A stretch of 64,000 nucleotides of DNA from Rhodothermus marinus (lineage in GTDB: Bacteria > Bacteroidota > Rhodothermia > Rhodothermales > Rhodothermaceae), in NCBI RefSeq assembly GCF_009936275.1, contig NZ_AP019797.1:549501-613500 (forward strand). The letters run 5' to 3'. The first letter of the stretch is position 1. Each line of letters starts with the position of its first letter. The notes beneath the pieces are model-generated. The model ran no database searches. It was not told where the DNA came from and was given only the letters and a program-made list of their open reading frames with translations. Made by a program: the position numbers and the translations under genes. Below, piece by piece: positions 19,601-28,166 of the stretch.

Positions 19601-21397
19601 GGTGTCCCCGCACCCGCGGGGATAGTCCCGCAGTAGTCGGCTGGCGGGAGTGTCTTAAGGAGGTGTCCCCGCACCCGCGGGGATAGTCCCCTCCGGATGA
19701 GATTTTTCGCCTATGCGTAGCGGGTGTCCCCGCACCCGCGGGGATAGTCCCCGCTTCAAGCCCGACTTCGTGGGCGACGTGAAGGTGTCCCCGCACCCGC
19801 GGGGATAGTCCCGACCGTCTCCCCATCCTGCTGGGCCTTGTCGAGGTGTCCCCGCACCCGCGGGGATAGTCCTTCGATCTCCTGGTCGCCGATCCGGATG
19901 ACCTGGGTGTCCCCGCACCCGCGGGGATAGTCCTTGCGCTTTGACGGACTCGGCCACCTGCACCAGGGTGTCCCCGCACCCGCGGGGATAGTCCCGTCAC
20001 GAAGAAAGGCTCAGGAAGCAGGTCCTGGGTGCCCCCGCACCCGCGGGGATAGTCCTTCGAATGGTGTGGTGTATAGGTACTTAGACGCGGTGCCCCCGCA
20101 CCCGCGGGGATAGTCCCTATGATCGACTTATGAAAAAGTTGAACATTCGGGTGCCCCCGCACCCGCGGGGATAGTCCCTGTTGATTACGTCCGCTTCGTA
20201 AACATCGCGCGGTGCCCCCGCACCCGCGGGGATAGTCCCAGCACCCGCTCGGTCGATCCGTCCGGGCCGCCGGTGCCCCCGCACCCGCGGGGATAGTCCC
20301 GTGATCGTGCGCTCAGCCATTCTCTTGCCGCAGGTGCCCCCGCACCCGCGGGGATAGTCCCTTCCTGCGTTTCCTACTACAGGCTTCGTCACGGGTGTCC
20401 CCGCACCCGCGGGGATAGTCCTTCCTCGATCGGCACGGCCTCGACGCTGCGGTCGGTGTCCCCGCACCCGCGGGGATAGTCCCAACAGGTGCGTCGGGGC
20501 ATGTGCGCACAAAAAGGTGTCCCCGCACCCGCGGGGATAGTCCGCAAAGAGATATGTCAACTGGCGTATCGGGGGAGGTGTCCCCGCACCCGCGGGGATA
20601 GTCCCTGGATTGCACAATCGGTGCAAACTGGATTGCAGGTGTCCCCGCACCCGCGGGGATAGTCCCGATTCAGGATGCGTCATCAGGTAGAGGATGTCGG
20701 TGTCCCCGCACCCGCGGGGATAGTCCCTTGGTGAAGACGCGGCGCACCAGCCCAAAGCCGGTGTCCCCGCACCCGCGGGGATAGTCCCGTTTGAAGTTGT
20801 GATATCGGGGTAGTAGAGATGGTGTCCCCGCACCCGCGGGGATAGTCCTGCGCTGGACATAAAAAACGGAACGCTGGACGTGGTGTCCCCGCACCCGCGG
20901 GGATAGTCCCTGCTGGAGGTCTGATGCTGAGCGGCTACCGTCGGTGCCCCCGCACACGCGGGGATAGTCCTCTGCACCAGGTCGCGCATTTCATCGTCGA
21001 TGCGGTGCCCCCGCACACGCGGGGATAGTCCCACGAAGTCATCAGGCACCACCGGCACCCGGTTGGTGTCCCCGCACCCGCGGGGATAGTCCTCTTCCGG
21101 AAGGTTGAACAGCAGAACGCGCGCCGGTGTCCCCGCACCCGCGGGGATAGTCCCCTTTAAAGGTTGTGGCGTTTGGTTTCGTGTGCGGTGTCCCCGCACC
21201 CGCGGGGATAGTCCCGGTTTGAAAGGCTTGGGCGCGAAGTCGGCCAGGGTGTCCCCGCACCCGCGGGGATAGTCCTTCTATCGAGTCGGGATCGATGATG
21301 CCCCGCCAGGTGTCCCCGCACCCGCGGGGATAGTCCCCAAACCAACAGAGCCATGAGATCGTCTCTCACGGTGTCCCCGCACCCGCGGGGATAGTCC
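19601..21397 (+). CRISPR. CRISPR array 2, type I-E, 30 repeats and 29 spacers, no leader
   Basis: The same 28-nt repeat and 61-bp period as array 1, same strand. Its left end lies inside a SHOCT gene, so it has no leader. Repeats at 20028, 20089, 20150, 20211, 20272 and 20333 carry T5C; those at 20943 and 21004 carry T5C plus C14A. The base after each repeat is C or T in 29 of 30 cases (G after the repeat at 20516). One spacer (20361-20393) is 30/33 identical to a spacer in array 1 (3409-3441). The last repeat is canonical. It probably is the leader-distal half of the original array. Confidence 0.99.
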
Positions 21398-21455
21398 CGC
21401 GGTCGATGCGGAAAAACCTCGAGACTGGCGTCGCATCGGTCGCAAATACAGAAAA

Positions 21456-21482
21456 AGGCTGCTGCACATAAAGCAGCAGCCT
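21456..21482 (-). terminator. Intrinsic-type terminator of unit A
   Basis: A perfect 10-bp stem (21456-21465 with 21473-21482), 7-nt loop, then TTTTTC on the minus strand. It faces the end of array 2 and would stop leftward transcription before it enters the array. Confidence 0.75.
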
Positions 21483-21690
21483 AATAGGTGACCCGGGCCA
21501 AGCACCGCGCTGCCCTCCCGGGTACGCCGCGCGCTTCGACGGGCGCGACCTCCACGCGCGACGACATGGTCTTACAAGAAGTAGCTTGACAACGGTTCCA
21601 TGTCTGTACGGATCATCGCCCATCTGGACGACAAAGCCTTCCAGGCGTCGGTTCGAGAGCTGCACCGGCGCGTGCGTAACCTGCGTTCGC

Positions 21691-21718
21691 GGTGCCTCGC
21701 ATACGCGGGGATCGTTCC
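21691..21718 (+). repeat. Decayed CRISPR repeat-like sequence 1
   Basis: GGTGCCTCGCATACGCGGGG followed by ATCGTTCC resembles the array repeat, closest to the T5C/C14A variant, with one deletion and one insertion. The stem CCTCGC/GCGGGG is still possible. It lies 294 bp past the last array repeat and marks the 5' edge of unit A on the minus strand. Confidence 0.55.
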
Positions 21719-21756
21719 GTCGAAAGGATGCCGCCGGATCGGCCGCGACTTGCAGA

Positions 21757-22022
21757 GAAAAGGGCTGCTGCACGTAGGGCAGCAGCCCGGAGCGTAATCC
21801 AGACGAAGCGCCGCGCCGCTTCCGGATACCCCGCGGGTTCATCGGGCGCGGCCTCCCCCGCAGGGCTACACATTACAGGTGACTGCCCGCAGAAGGTTCC
21901 ATGCGGAGCGTCGCGCAGCGCGACGACAAGCCCCTCCAGGCCACAAGTGGGAAGCCGCATCGCATGAGGGCGGATAGCCTGCCCGAATCAATTCGGGCGT
22001 CCCCGCTCCCGTAAAGATCGCG
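21757..22022 (-). ncRNA. Candidate structured RNA, unit B
   Basis: A diverged tandem copy of unit A, about 305 bp upstream on the minus strand. It has the 8-bp stem (21830-21837 with 21857-21864), the conserved loop (16/19 identical to unit A), the 7-bp stem (21797-21803 with 21821-21827) with the identical GCGCGG inner loop, and a terminator. Paired changes relative to unit A preserve the stems. It lies between the DinB gene stop and unit A, so it could be a 3' untranslated element of that transcript or a separate RNA. Confidence 0.5.
21762..21788 (-). terminator. Intrinsic-type terminator of unit B
   Basis: GGGCTGCTGC (21762-21771) pairs with GCAGCAGCCC (21779-21788), 7-nt loop, followed by TTTTCTCT on the minus strand. 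Stem sequence and loop length match the terminator of unit A. Confidence 0.7.
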
Positions 22023-22023
22023 C
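21996..22023 (+). repeat. Decayed CRISPR repeat-like sequence 2
   Basis: GGCGTCCCCGCTCCCG then TAAAGATCG matches the first two thirds of the array repeat, but the 3' stem arm is lost (GTAAAG instead of GCGGGG). It lies 305 bp after the first decayed copy and marks the 5' edge of unit B on the minus strand. Confidence 0.45.
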
Positions 22024-22068
22024 TGCGGCCTTTTGCCTGGCCGAAGTGCGGCCTGAGACACATGGAGG

Positions 22069-22557
22069 TCATGCCGGGTTTTGCGTGGTGCGGGCCCAGA
22101 CGATGAAGTCCGTTTGTGTCGGCACTCCCTCCAGCTGGCGAACCAGCAGCATGATCTGGCCCCGATGATAGGCCCCGTGGGCAAAAAGATGGGCAAGGAT
22201 GTCCGCCAGGGTGTTCCTGTGGGCGACGCCGGAAGTCGTGCGATAGGACACCGTGCGCTCCAGTTCTTCGGCGTTCAGCCGCGAAAGCAGGTGTTCCCAG
22301 TGGTCAAGTGCCCGGTCGATGCGATGGGCCGCTTCCTCCACAGAAAGGTCGGTCGGAAACAACGCCACCGCCGACTGCGCCTCACCGTCCACCCGGGCAA
22401 GCCAGCATTCAAGCGCCACCGCCAGATGTCCCAGCAGGGTAACCGCTCGTTGATAGGAGGGCTCAAGCCGACGGGCTTCCGGCACGCTCCGAAGGGCTTC
22501 GACAACCGGTCGGATGCAGTAACGCTCGTAAGCGAGCCAGCGATGCCAGGGTGTCAT
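22069..22557 (-). CDS. DinB-family four-helix metalloprotein
   Basis: This 162-aa protein fits the DinB/YfiT fold: a start like RWLAYERYCIRPVVEALRSV, a central HLAVALECWL segment and the C-terminal signature ADILAHLFAHGAYHRGQI. Three His residues on these helices normally bind a divalent metal. Family members include bacillithiol- or mycothiol-dependent transferases and DNA-damage-induced proteins of unknown activity, so no specific reaction is assigned. It is a single minus-strand gene; downstream lie the two RNA-like units. Confidence 0.85.
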   Translation of the reverse strand: MTPWHRWLAYERYCIRPVVEALRSVPEARRLEPSYQRAVTLLGHLAVALECWLARVDGEAQSAVALFPTDLSVEEAAHRIDRALDHWEHLLSRLNAEELERTVSYRTTSGVAHRNTLADILAHLFAHGAYHRGQIMLLVRQLEGVPTQTDFIVWARTTQNPA

Positions 22558-22737
22558 GATGAATCCTCCTGCAAAAGCCCGGAGCTACCGGCGGGCTCGG
22601 GAGCACATTGCCGTCAGCTTGGCGTCTCCCTCGTCGTGGACAGGACCAGGCTTCGTGCGTAATGGCCGGGACTGATCCGCGTCAGTCGCTATACCCTGTT
22701 ACCACCCAGCGTTGACCGGGTTCTCGATCGGAAAGAC

Positions 22738-22776
22738 TTGACTTTTAAAACCGGTTTACTTTGTTTAAAGACCGGT
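22738..22776 (+). promoter_or_regulatory. Promoter region with paired ACCGGT sites upstream of the glycosidase
   Basis: ACCGGT occurs at 22750-22755 and 22771-22776. TTGACT at 22738 and TACTTTG at 22757 resemble -35 and Bacteroidetes-type -7 elements, so the sites would overlap the promoter. A similar pair lies upstream of galT (29271 and 29291). The first site sits in AAAACCGGTTTA, nearly palindromic. This suggests a shared sugar-responsive repressor or activator, which is not encoded in the window. The rest of the 244-bp gap holds nothing recognised. Confidence 0.5.
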
Positions 22777-22801
22777 AATCAGTTCATCATCGGCTACGCT
22801 C

Positions 22802-25351
22802 ATGAAGCGATCGCGATTCCTGAAAAAAGCGCCCTGGATGCTGATGCTGGTGGCGCTGGCCGTGCAGGCGCAGGCGCCCGAACCGGTCCGCACCTTCGTC
22901 GATGCGCAGGGCGTCTGGCGCCGGACCGACACCGGGGCCGAACTGGCCTTCTTCGGGGTGAACTACACGACGCCCTTCGCCCATGCCTACCGGGCCCATA
23001 GACTCCGACGCGTGGACCTGCGACGGGCCATCGAAGCCGACGTGGCCCATCTGGCGCGGCTGCGCCTGAATGCCTTCCGCATTCACGTCTGGGACCGCGA
23101 AATCTCCGATCACCGGGGCAACCTGATCGAAAACGAACACCTGGACCTGCTCGACTATCTCATCGCCCGCCTCAAGGACCACGGGATTGCCATCATTCTG
23201 ACGCCGATCGCCTGGTGGGGGACGGGCTACCCCGAACCGGATCCAAAAACCGACGGCTTTTCGGACCATTATTCCAAGTGTGAGCTGACCGCCGATACAA
23301 CCGCCTGGCGCATTCAGGCCAACTACCTCCGGCAATTCATCCGGCACGTCAATCCGTACACCGGCCTTTCCTACCGGGACGATCCCGACATCCTGGCCGT
23401 CGAACTCTTCAACGAGCCCTGTCACCGGACCACGCCCGATACCACCACGCGCTACATCAACACGCTGGTGGCGGCGCTTCGGGAGGCCGGGCTGCGCAAG
23501 CCGATCTTTTACAACATCAGCGAAGGCTACACCGACGCGCACGGGCGGGCCGTCTGCGCCGCCGATGTGCAGGGCATTACGTTCCAGTGGTATCCGACGG
23601 GGCTGGTGCGGGGGCGGATGCTGGAGGGCAACATGCTGCCCAACGTCGATCGCTACGCCATGCCGCCGGCCGCCTTTCCCGAATGCCGCAACAAAACCCG
23701 GATGGTGTACGAGTTCGACGCGGCCGATGTGGGCGGTGCCTACATGTATCCGGCCATGGCCCGGAGTTTCCGGGCGGCGGGCTTCCAGTGGGCCACGCAG
23801 TTCGCCTACGATCCGCTGTTCATTGCTGACGCGAACACGGAATACCCCACGCACTACGTGAATCTGGTCTACACGCCCGCCAAGGCGATCAGCCTGATGA
23901 TTGCAGCCGAGGCGTTTCGGCGGTTGCCGCGTGGCGTCGAGACGGGCACGTATCCGGAAAGCGCCCGTTTCGGACCGTTCCGGGTGGATGCTGCGCGGAA
24001 TCTGAGCGAAATGGTGACCGACACGGCCTTTTTCTACAGCAATACGACCGACACGCGTCCGCCGCGCCCGGAGCGGCTCCGGCACGTGGCCGGGGTGGGT
24101 AGCTCGCCGGTCGTGCAGTACGAAGGAACCGGCGCTTACTTTCTGGATCGGCTGGCGGACGGCGTGTGGCGGCTGGAGGTGTACCCCGATGCGTACTGGG
24201 TGCGTGATCCGTTCGGGCGTACCGGTCTGCACCGACCAGTGGCGCGGCTGGTGCGCCGCCAGCGTCGCATGACGATCCGATTGCCGGATCTGGGCTCCGA
24301 TTTTTCGGTGCAGCCGCTGAATCCGGGCAATGCGCACCGGCCGGCCGTCGTGGCGGGTGCTTTCGGCATTCGGCCCGGCGTGTATCTGCTGCGGGCGGCC
24401 GGAGCGGCCGCGGTCGATTCGAGCTGGCTCCGGCCTGTGCCGTTCTATCTGCCGCCGGTCGCCGAGGTCGGATTGCAGGTGCTGCACACGCCGCCCGTCG
24501 AGCTGACGGCCACCGATACGCTCCGGGTGCAGGTGGTGGCCGACGCAGCGCCCGATTCGGTGCGGCTCTACGTGCAGCGGCCTGGCTGGCGTGGCTTTGC
24601 GGCGGTGCGCATGGTACCGCTGGGTGGGGATCGCTACGGGGCCACGCTTCCGCCGTCGGTCGCGCAGCCCGGCGTGCTGACCTATGCTGTCACCGTGTAC
24701 ATCGGCGGACGGGCGCACACCTTCCCGGCCGACGAACCCCGGGACGTGCGCGACTGGGACTTTGCCGGTCGTACGTTCTGGCAGACCGCGCTGGTGACGC
24801 CGGAGGCGCCGATCGTGCTGCTGGACCCCCGCCGCGACGCCGACCGGCTGCTGCTTCCCCGCTTCGGGCGCGGCTTCCGGTTCGCGGTCGAGCCGGTTCC
24901 GACCGACGAGCCCGGCCGGTGGGCCCTCCGGGCGACGGCCTCGGGTCCGGATCCCGAAGCGCAGGGGTTCGTGTTCCGGACCGAATTGCCGGCGACGTTA
25001 CGTGATCGGCTGGCCCGGGGGAGCTGGACGCACCTGCGCGTGCGGGCCCGTGCGCGTCAGGGGGTGCGGCGGCTCGAGGTGGCGCTGGTCGATCTGGATG
25101 GGGTGGCCTGGGCAGCCACGGTCACGCTGCGCGAGGACTGGCGCGACGTGCGGATCCCGCTCCATGCGTTACGGCCCGTCGAACTGGCGCTGCTGCCCCG
25201 GCCCTATCCGCCGTTCCATCCCTATTTCTTCAGGACGACTCCGCGCGCGGACCGGATCGATCCGGCGCGGCTGGACGGATTGCAGTTTCGCGTGCGGGCA
25301 GCGGAGGGCGCGCTGGCGTTCGAAGTGGCCGAGGTGGCGCTTGTGCCGTAA
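22802..25351 (+). CDS. Secreted clan GH-A glycoside hydrolase
   Basis: The 849-aa protein has a signal peptide (APWMLMLVALAVQAQA) and an N-terminal TIM-barrel glycosidase domain of about 400 residues: FFGVNYTTPFAHAYR, RLNAFRIHVWDRE, VELFNEPCH with the acid/base E205, and MVYEFDAADVG with the nucleophile E304. This is the GH5/GH2-like clan GH-A layout. The C-terminal half is rich in beta-strand and has putative carbohydrate-binding or Ig-like modules. The substrate is not certain. Its location opposite the galactose genes, and the shared ACCGGT sites, suggest release of galactose-containing sugars. It converges on galK with 5 bp between stops. Confidence 0.8.
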   Translation: MKRSRFLKKAPWMLMLVALAVQAQAPEPVRTFVDAQGVWRRTDTGAELAFFGVNYTTPFAHAYRAHRLRRVDLRRAIEADVAHLARLRLNAFRIHVWDREISDHRGNLIENEHLDLLDYLIARLKDHGIAIILTPIAWWGTGYPEPDPKTDGFSDHYSKCELTADTTAWRIQANYLRQFIRHVNPYTGLSYRDDPDILAVELFNEPCHRTTPDTTTRYINTLVAALREAGLRKPIFYNISEGYTDAHGRAVCAADVQGITFQWYPTGLVRGRMLEGNMLPNVDRYAMPPAAFPECRNKTRMVYEFDAADVGGAYMYPAMARSFRAAGFQWATQFAYDPLFIADANTEYPTHYVNLVYTPAKAISLMIAAEAFRRLPRGVETGTYPESARFGPFRVDAARNLSEMVTDTAFFYSNTTDTRPPRPERLRHVAGVGSSPVVQYEGTGAYFLDRLADGVWRLEVYPDAYWVRDPFGRTGLHRPVARLVRRQRRMTIRLPDLGSDFSVQPLNPGNAHRPAVVAGAFGIRPGVYLLRAAGAAAVDSSWLRPVPFYLPPVAEVGLQVLHTPPVELTATDTLRVQVVADAAPDSVRLYVQRPGWRGFAAVRMVPLGGDRYGATLPPSVAQPGVLTYAVTVYIGGRAHTFPADEPRDVRDWDFAGRTFWQTALVTPEAPIVLLDPRRDADRLLLPRFGRGFRFAVEPVPTDEPGRWALRATASGPDPEAQGFVFRTELPATLRDRLARGSWTHLRVRARARQGVRRLEVALVDLDGVAWAATVTLREDWRDVRIPLHALRPVELALLPRPYPPFHPYFFRTTPRADRIDPARLDGLQFRVRAAEGALAFEVAEVALVP

Positions 25352-25356
25352 AACGG

Positions 25357-26601
25357 CTATTCCTCGGAAGCCCCCGCTTCGTCGCCTTCGGAGGTCGAAG
25401 AGACCGGCAGGGCGGCCGTTTCCGGCCAGATGGGGCCGGCCTCGACGTTGTGATCCAGCGGGTAGAAAGCCGGTTGTCGGCCAAAAGTCGCCTCGTAGGC
25501 CCGGGCGACGCGCTGCTCGAGTTCGGGCAGGGCGTCGCGGTGAACGAGCACCACGGTGCAGCCGCCGAAGCCGGCTCCGGTCAGGCGCGCGCCCAGCACG
25601 CCCTCGACCTGGCGCGCCGTATCGACGATCAGATCAAGCGCCGGGGAGCTGACCTCGTAGAGGTCGCGCAGGCTGTCGTGCGAGGCGTTCATCCGCTGGC
25701 CGAAGGCTTCCAGACGGTCCTGTTCCAGATCGACGACGGCTTCCTGCACGCGTCGGTTTTCTTCCACCACGTGGCGGCAGCGGCGCCAGATCGTCGGCGT
25801 GGGCTGGTCCGGATGGGCCCAGAGCAGCTCGGGCGAGACGTCGCGCAACGCCCGGATCTCCGGATCGAAGCGGCGGAAAAAGGCCACGCCGGCCTCGCAT
25901 TCGGCCCGGCGTTCGTTGTAGCGCGAGGCGGCCAGCTCGCGGGGCGCCCGGCTGTCGATGATCACGAACAGCCAGTCTTTCAGGTGCACGGGCACATGCC
26001 GGTAGGCCAGGCTCCGGCAGTCCAGAAACAGCGCATGGCCCCGGCGTCCCAGCCGTGCGGCGAACTGGTCCATGATGCCGCACTGCACGCCCACGTAGGT
26101 ATGCTCCACGTACTGGCACAGGCGGGCGGCTTCCTCGCCCGACATGGCAAAGCCGAACAGATGCTGGAGCGTCACGAGCGTGGCCACCTCCAGGGCGGCC
26201 GACGAGCTGAGGCCCGAGCCGAGCGGTACGTCGCCGTAGAGCACGCCCTCGAAGCCGGACGGCAGTAGCGCGCGGCGGTGCAGTTCGGTCACCACGCCCT
26301 GCACGTAGGCCGCCCAGCGGGGCGTATCGGCCGGTGGCGTGCCCATCTCGAAGCGAATCGCTTCGTCAAAGTTGAGCGACAGCAGTCGCACCTGTCGATC
26401 CGGACGGGGGCGCACGGCCAGATAGACCGCCCGGTCGAGCGTCATGGGCAGGACGAAACCGTCGTTGTAGTCCGTGTGGTCGCCGATCAGGTTGACCCGG
26501 CCGGGCGCCCGGGCCACGACGGCCGGCGCAGGGGCGCCGAAGTGCGCCGCAAAAGCTTCGAGCAGTCGTGTCACGATGGATTCCGTTGCAGCAGAAGGCA
26601 T
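25357..26601 (-). CDS. galK: Galactokinase
   Basis: GHMP-family kinase of 414 aa that phosphorylates galactose to galactose 1-phosphate in the Leloir pathway. Motifs are GRVNLIGDHTDYNDGFVLPM (substrate site), GSGLSSSAALEVA (phosphate loop) and LTGAGFGGCTVVLV (motif 3). The last 20 or so residues, rich in Ser, Glu and Ala, extend past the usual end (E. coli GalK is 382 aa). It is the last gene of the galT-symporter-galK operon, 13 bp after the symporter. Confidence 0.97.
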   Translation of the reverse strand: MPSAATESIVTRLLEAFAAHFGAPAPAVVARAPGRVNLIGDHTDYNDGFVLPMTLDRAVYLAVRPRPDRQVRLLSLNFDEAIRFEMGTPPADTPRWAAYVQGVVTELHRRALLPSGFEGVLYGDVPLGSGLSSSAALEVATLVTLQHLFGFAMSGEEAARLCQYVEHTYVGVQCGIMDQFAARLGRRGHALFLDCRSLAYRHVPVHLKDWLFVIIDSRAPRELAASRYNERRAECEAGVAFFRRFDPEIRALRDVSPELLWAHPDQPTPTIWRRCRHVVEENRRVQEAVVDLEQDRLEAFGQRMNASHDSLRDLYEVSSPALDLIVDTARQVEGVLGARLTGAGFGGCTVVLVHRDALPELEQRVARAYEATFGRQPAFYPLDHNVEAGPIWPETAALPVSSTSEGDEAGASEE

Positions 26602-26614
26602 GGTTTGACGCGCG

Positions 26615-28144
26615 TTACCAGAACAGCAGGTACAGCAAGGCGGTCAGTCCCACAATCCCGAGTCCCATCCAGCGCAGACGGGGAGACGTTTCCATGGGGA
26701 TAGGTGGGGCGTCGGGCATTTTCGGCGGCTCGGGAAGCGGGCGAAGCTTCGTCACGATCCACATGAACGCGGCCAGCACCAGGAACGTGATCATCATGTG
26801 GTGCAGGAAGGCCACGTGCGGCAGCTTCCAGAGCAGTAGGCCATAAACCGGAATGCCCAGGAGCATGGCGCCGATGGCCGCTTCGGGCGGCGTGCGCTTC
26901 GAAAACAGCCCGAACAGGAAGGCCGCCGTGATGCCCGGTGAGATGAAGCCCCAGAACATCTGAATGTACTGGAAGACGCTTCCCGTACGTCCCACGATGG
27001 GGGCCCACAGGCAGCCGAAGAGCACGAAGGCGGCCGTGGCCACGCGGCCGATGGTTACCAGCTCGCGCGGGGTGGCCTGGCCCTTCTTCCAGTGGCGCTG
27101 GTAGAGGTCGATCGTGAAGATCGTGGCGGCCGAGTTCAGCATGGAGTCGAGGCTGCTCATTACGGCGCCGAACAGCGCGGCTAGCATGATCCCGCGCAGT
27201 CCGACCGGCAGCAATTCGCGGATCAGGACCGGATAGGCCTGGTCGGCCTGCGTCACTTCCTGCGGGTAGAGGATGGCGGCCATGATGCCGGGGAAAACGA
27301 TGATGAACGGGATGAGCAGCTTGAGCAGGGCGGCCAGCATGATGCCCTTCTGGCCTTCTTCGAGGCTGCGGGCACCCAGCGTGCGCTGCGTGATGAACTG
27401 GTTCAGTCCCCAGTAGAACAGGTTGGGAATCCAGAGGCCACCGATGAACACGGCCACCCAGGGCATTTCCGGATGGTCCCAGGGCAGCACGGTGTGGAGT
27501 TTGTCGCCCGCCTGGGTGAAGAACACGTCCACGCCGCCGAGCGCCTGAAAGCCCAGCACCGTCACCAGCAGGCCGCCCAGCAGCAGAGCGGTGCCCTGCA
27601 ACAGGTCGGTCCACACCACCGCCTTCAACCCGCCGTACACCGTGTAGAAGCCGGCCAGCAGGCCGATGAGCCAGATGCCCAGCACCGTGTCGAGCCCGAA
27701 GATGGCTTCGAGCGCCAGTGCGCCGGAGTAGAGCACCGTGGCCAGCGCCACGAACACGTAGGCCAGCATCATGAAGGTGGCCATGATCGTGCGCGCCGTC
27801 GTGTTGTAGCGGTATTCGAGGTACTCGGGCATCGTGTAGATGCCGGCGCGAAGGAACTTGGGCAGAAAGAAAAAGGCCACGATGACCAGCGTAACGGCCG
27901 CCATCCATTCGTAGCTGGCGATGGCCAGGCCCAGCTCGAAGCCACGTCCGGCCATGCCCACGAAGTGCTCCGTCGAAATGTTGGAGGCAATGAGCGAAAA
28001 ACCGATCAGCCACCAGGTCAGGCCGCGCCCGGCCAGGAAGTAATCTTCGCCCGTCTCTTCCTTGCGGGAAGCATAGAGCGAGACGCCGATCACGATGGCG
28101 ATGAAGCCGACGAAAGCGATCAGGTCAACGATTCCGAACGTCAT
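26615..28144 (-). CDS. Sodium:solute symporter (SSS family), probable sugar uptake
   Basis: This 509-aa protein has the thirteen or so hydrophobic helices of the SSS/SglT family, with the signatures VGMAGRGFELGLAIASYEW near the N-terminus, GGLKAVVWTDLLQG and AALFGAVMSSLDSMLNSAAT. The family imports sugars, amino acids or inositol with sodium. Its place between galT and galK makes galactose or a related sugar the likely cargo. It starts 22 bp after galT. Confidence 0.92.
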   Translation of the reverse strand: MTFGIVDLIAFVGFIAIVIGVSLYASRKEETGEDYFLAGRGLTWWLIGFSLIASNISTEHFVGMAGRGFELGLAIASYEWMAAVTLVIVAFFFLPKFLRAGIYTMPEYLEYRYNTTARTIMATFMMLAYVFVALATVLYSGALALEAIFGLDTVLGIWLIGLLAGFYTVYGGLKAVVWTDLLQGTALLLGGLLVTVLGFQALGGVDVFFTQAGDKLHTVLPWDHPEMPWVAVFIGGLWIPNLFYWGLNQFITQRTLGARSLEEGQKGIMLAALLKLLIPFIIVFPGIMAAILYPQEVTQADQAYPVLIRELLPVGLRGIMLAALFGAVMSSLDSMLNSAATIFTIDLYQRHWKKGQATPRELVTIGRVATAAFVLFGCLWAPIVGRTGSVFQYIQMFWGFISPGITAAFLFGLFSKRTPPEAAIGAMLLGIPVYGLLLWKLPHVAFLHHMMITFLVLAAFMWIVTKLRPLPEPPKMPDAPPIPMETSPRLRWMGLGIVGLTALLYLLFW

Positions 28145-28166
28145 GCTTCGGTCGGGTTGATGAGTG

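Larger units (their letters stand above)
21451..21720 (-). ncRNA. Candidate structured RNA, unit A
   Basis: Read on the minus strand, this unit ends in an intrinsic-type terminator. It contains an 8-bp stem (21526-21533 with 21555-21562) around a loop whose core is nearly identical in unit B, then a 7-bp stem (21491-21497 with 21517-21523) capped by an inner hairpin with loop GCGCGG. A further 7-bp stem pairs 21563-21569 with 21598-21604. Unit B keeps the first two stems although several paired bases differ. No convincing protein is encoded. The 5' end is arbitrary; it begins at a sequence resembling a decayed CRISPR repeat. It matches no RNA family I recognise. Confidence 0.5.

Noticed and set aside
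19539-21505. Similar repetitive reading frames through array 2
   Set aside because: Same artefact of the CRISPR repeat and GC-rich spacers.
21366-21842. A 158-codon minus-strand frame across the RNA-like units
   Set aside because: It reads through two terminators and a decayed repeat, its duplicated parts differ by indels, and the conserved features are stems and loops rather than codons.
22787-24718. A 643-codon minus-strand open frame opposite the glycosidase
   Set aside because: Antisense shadow; His/Arg/Gly-rich low-complexity translation with no fold.
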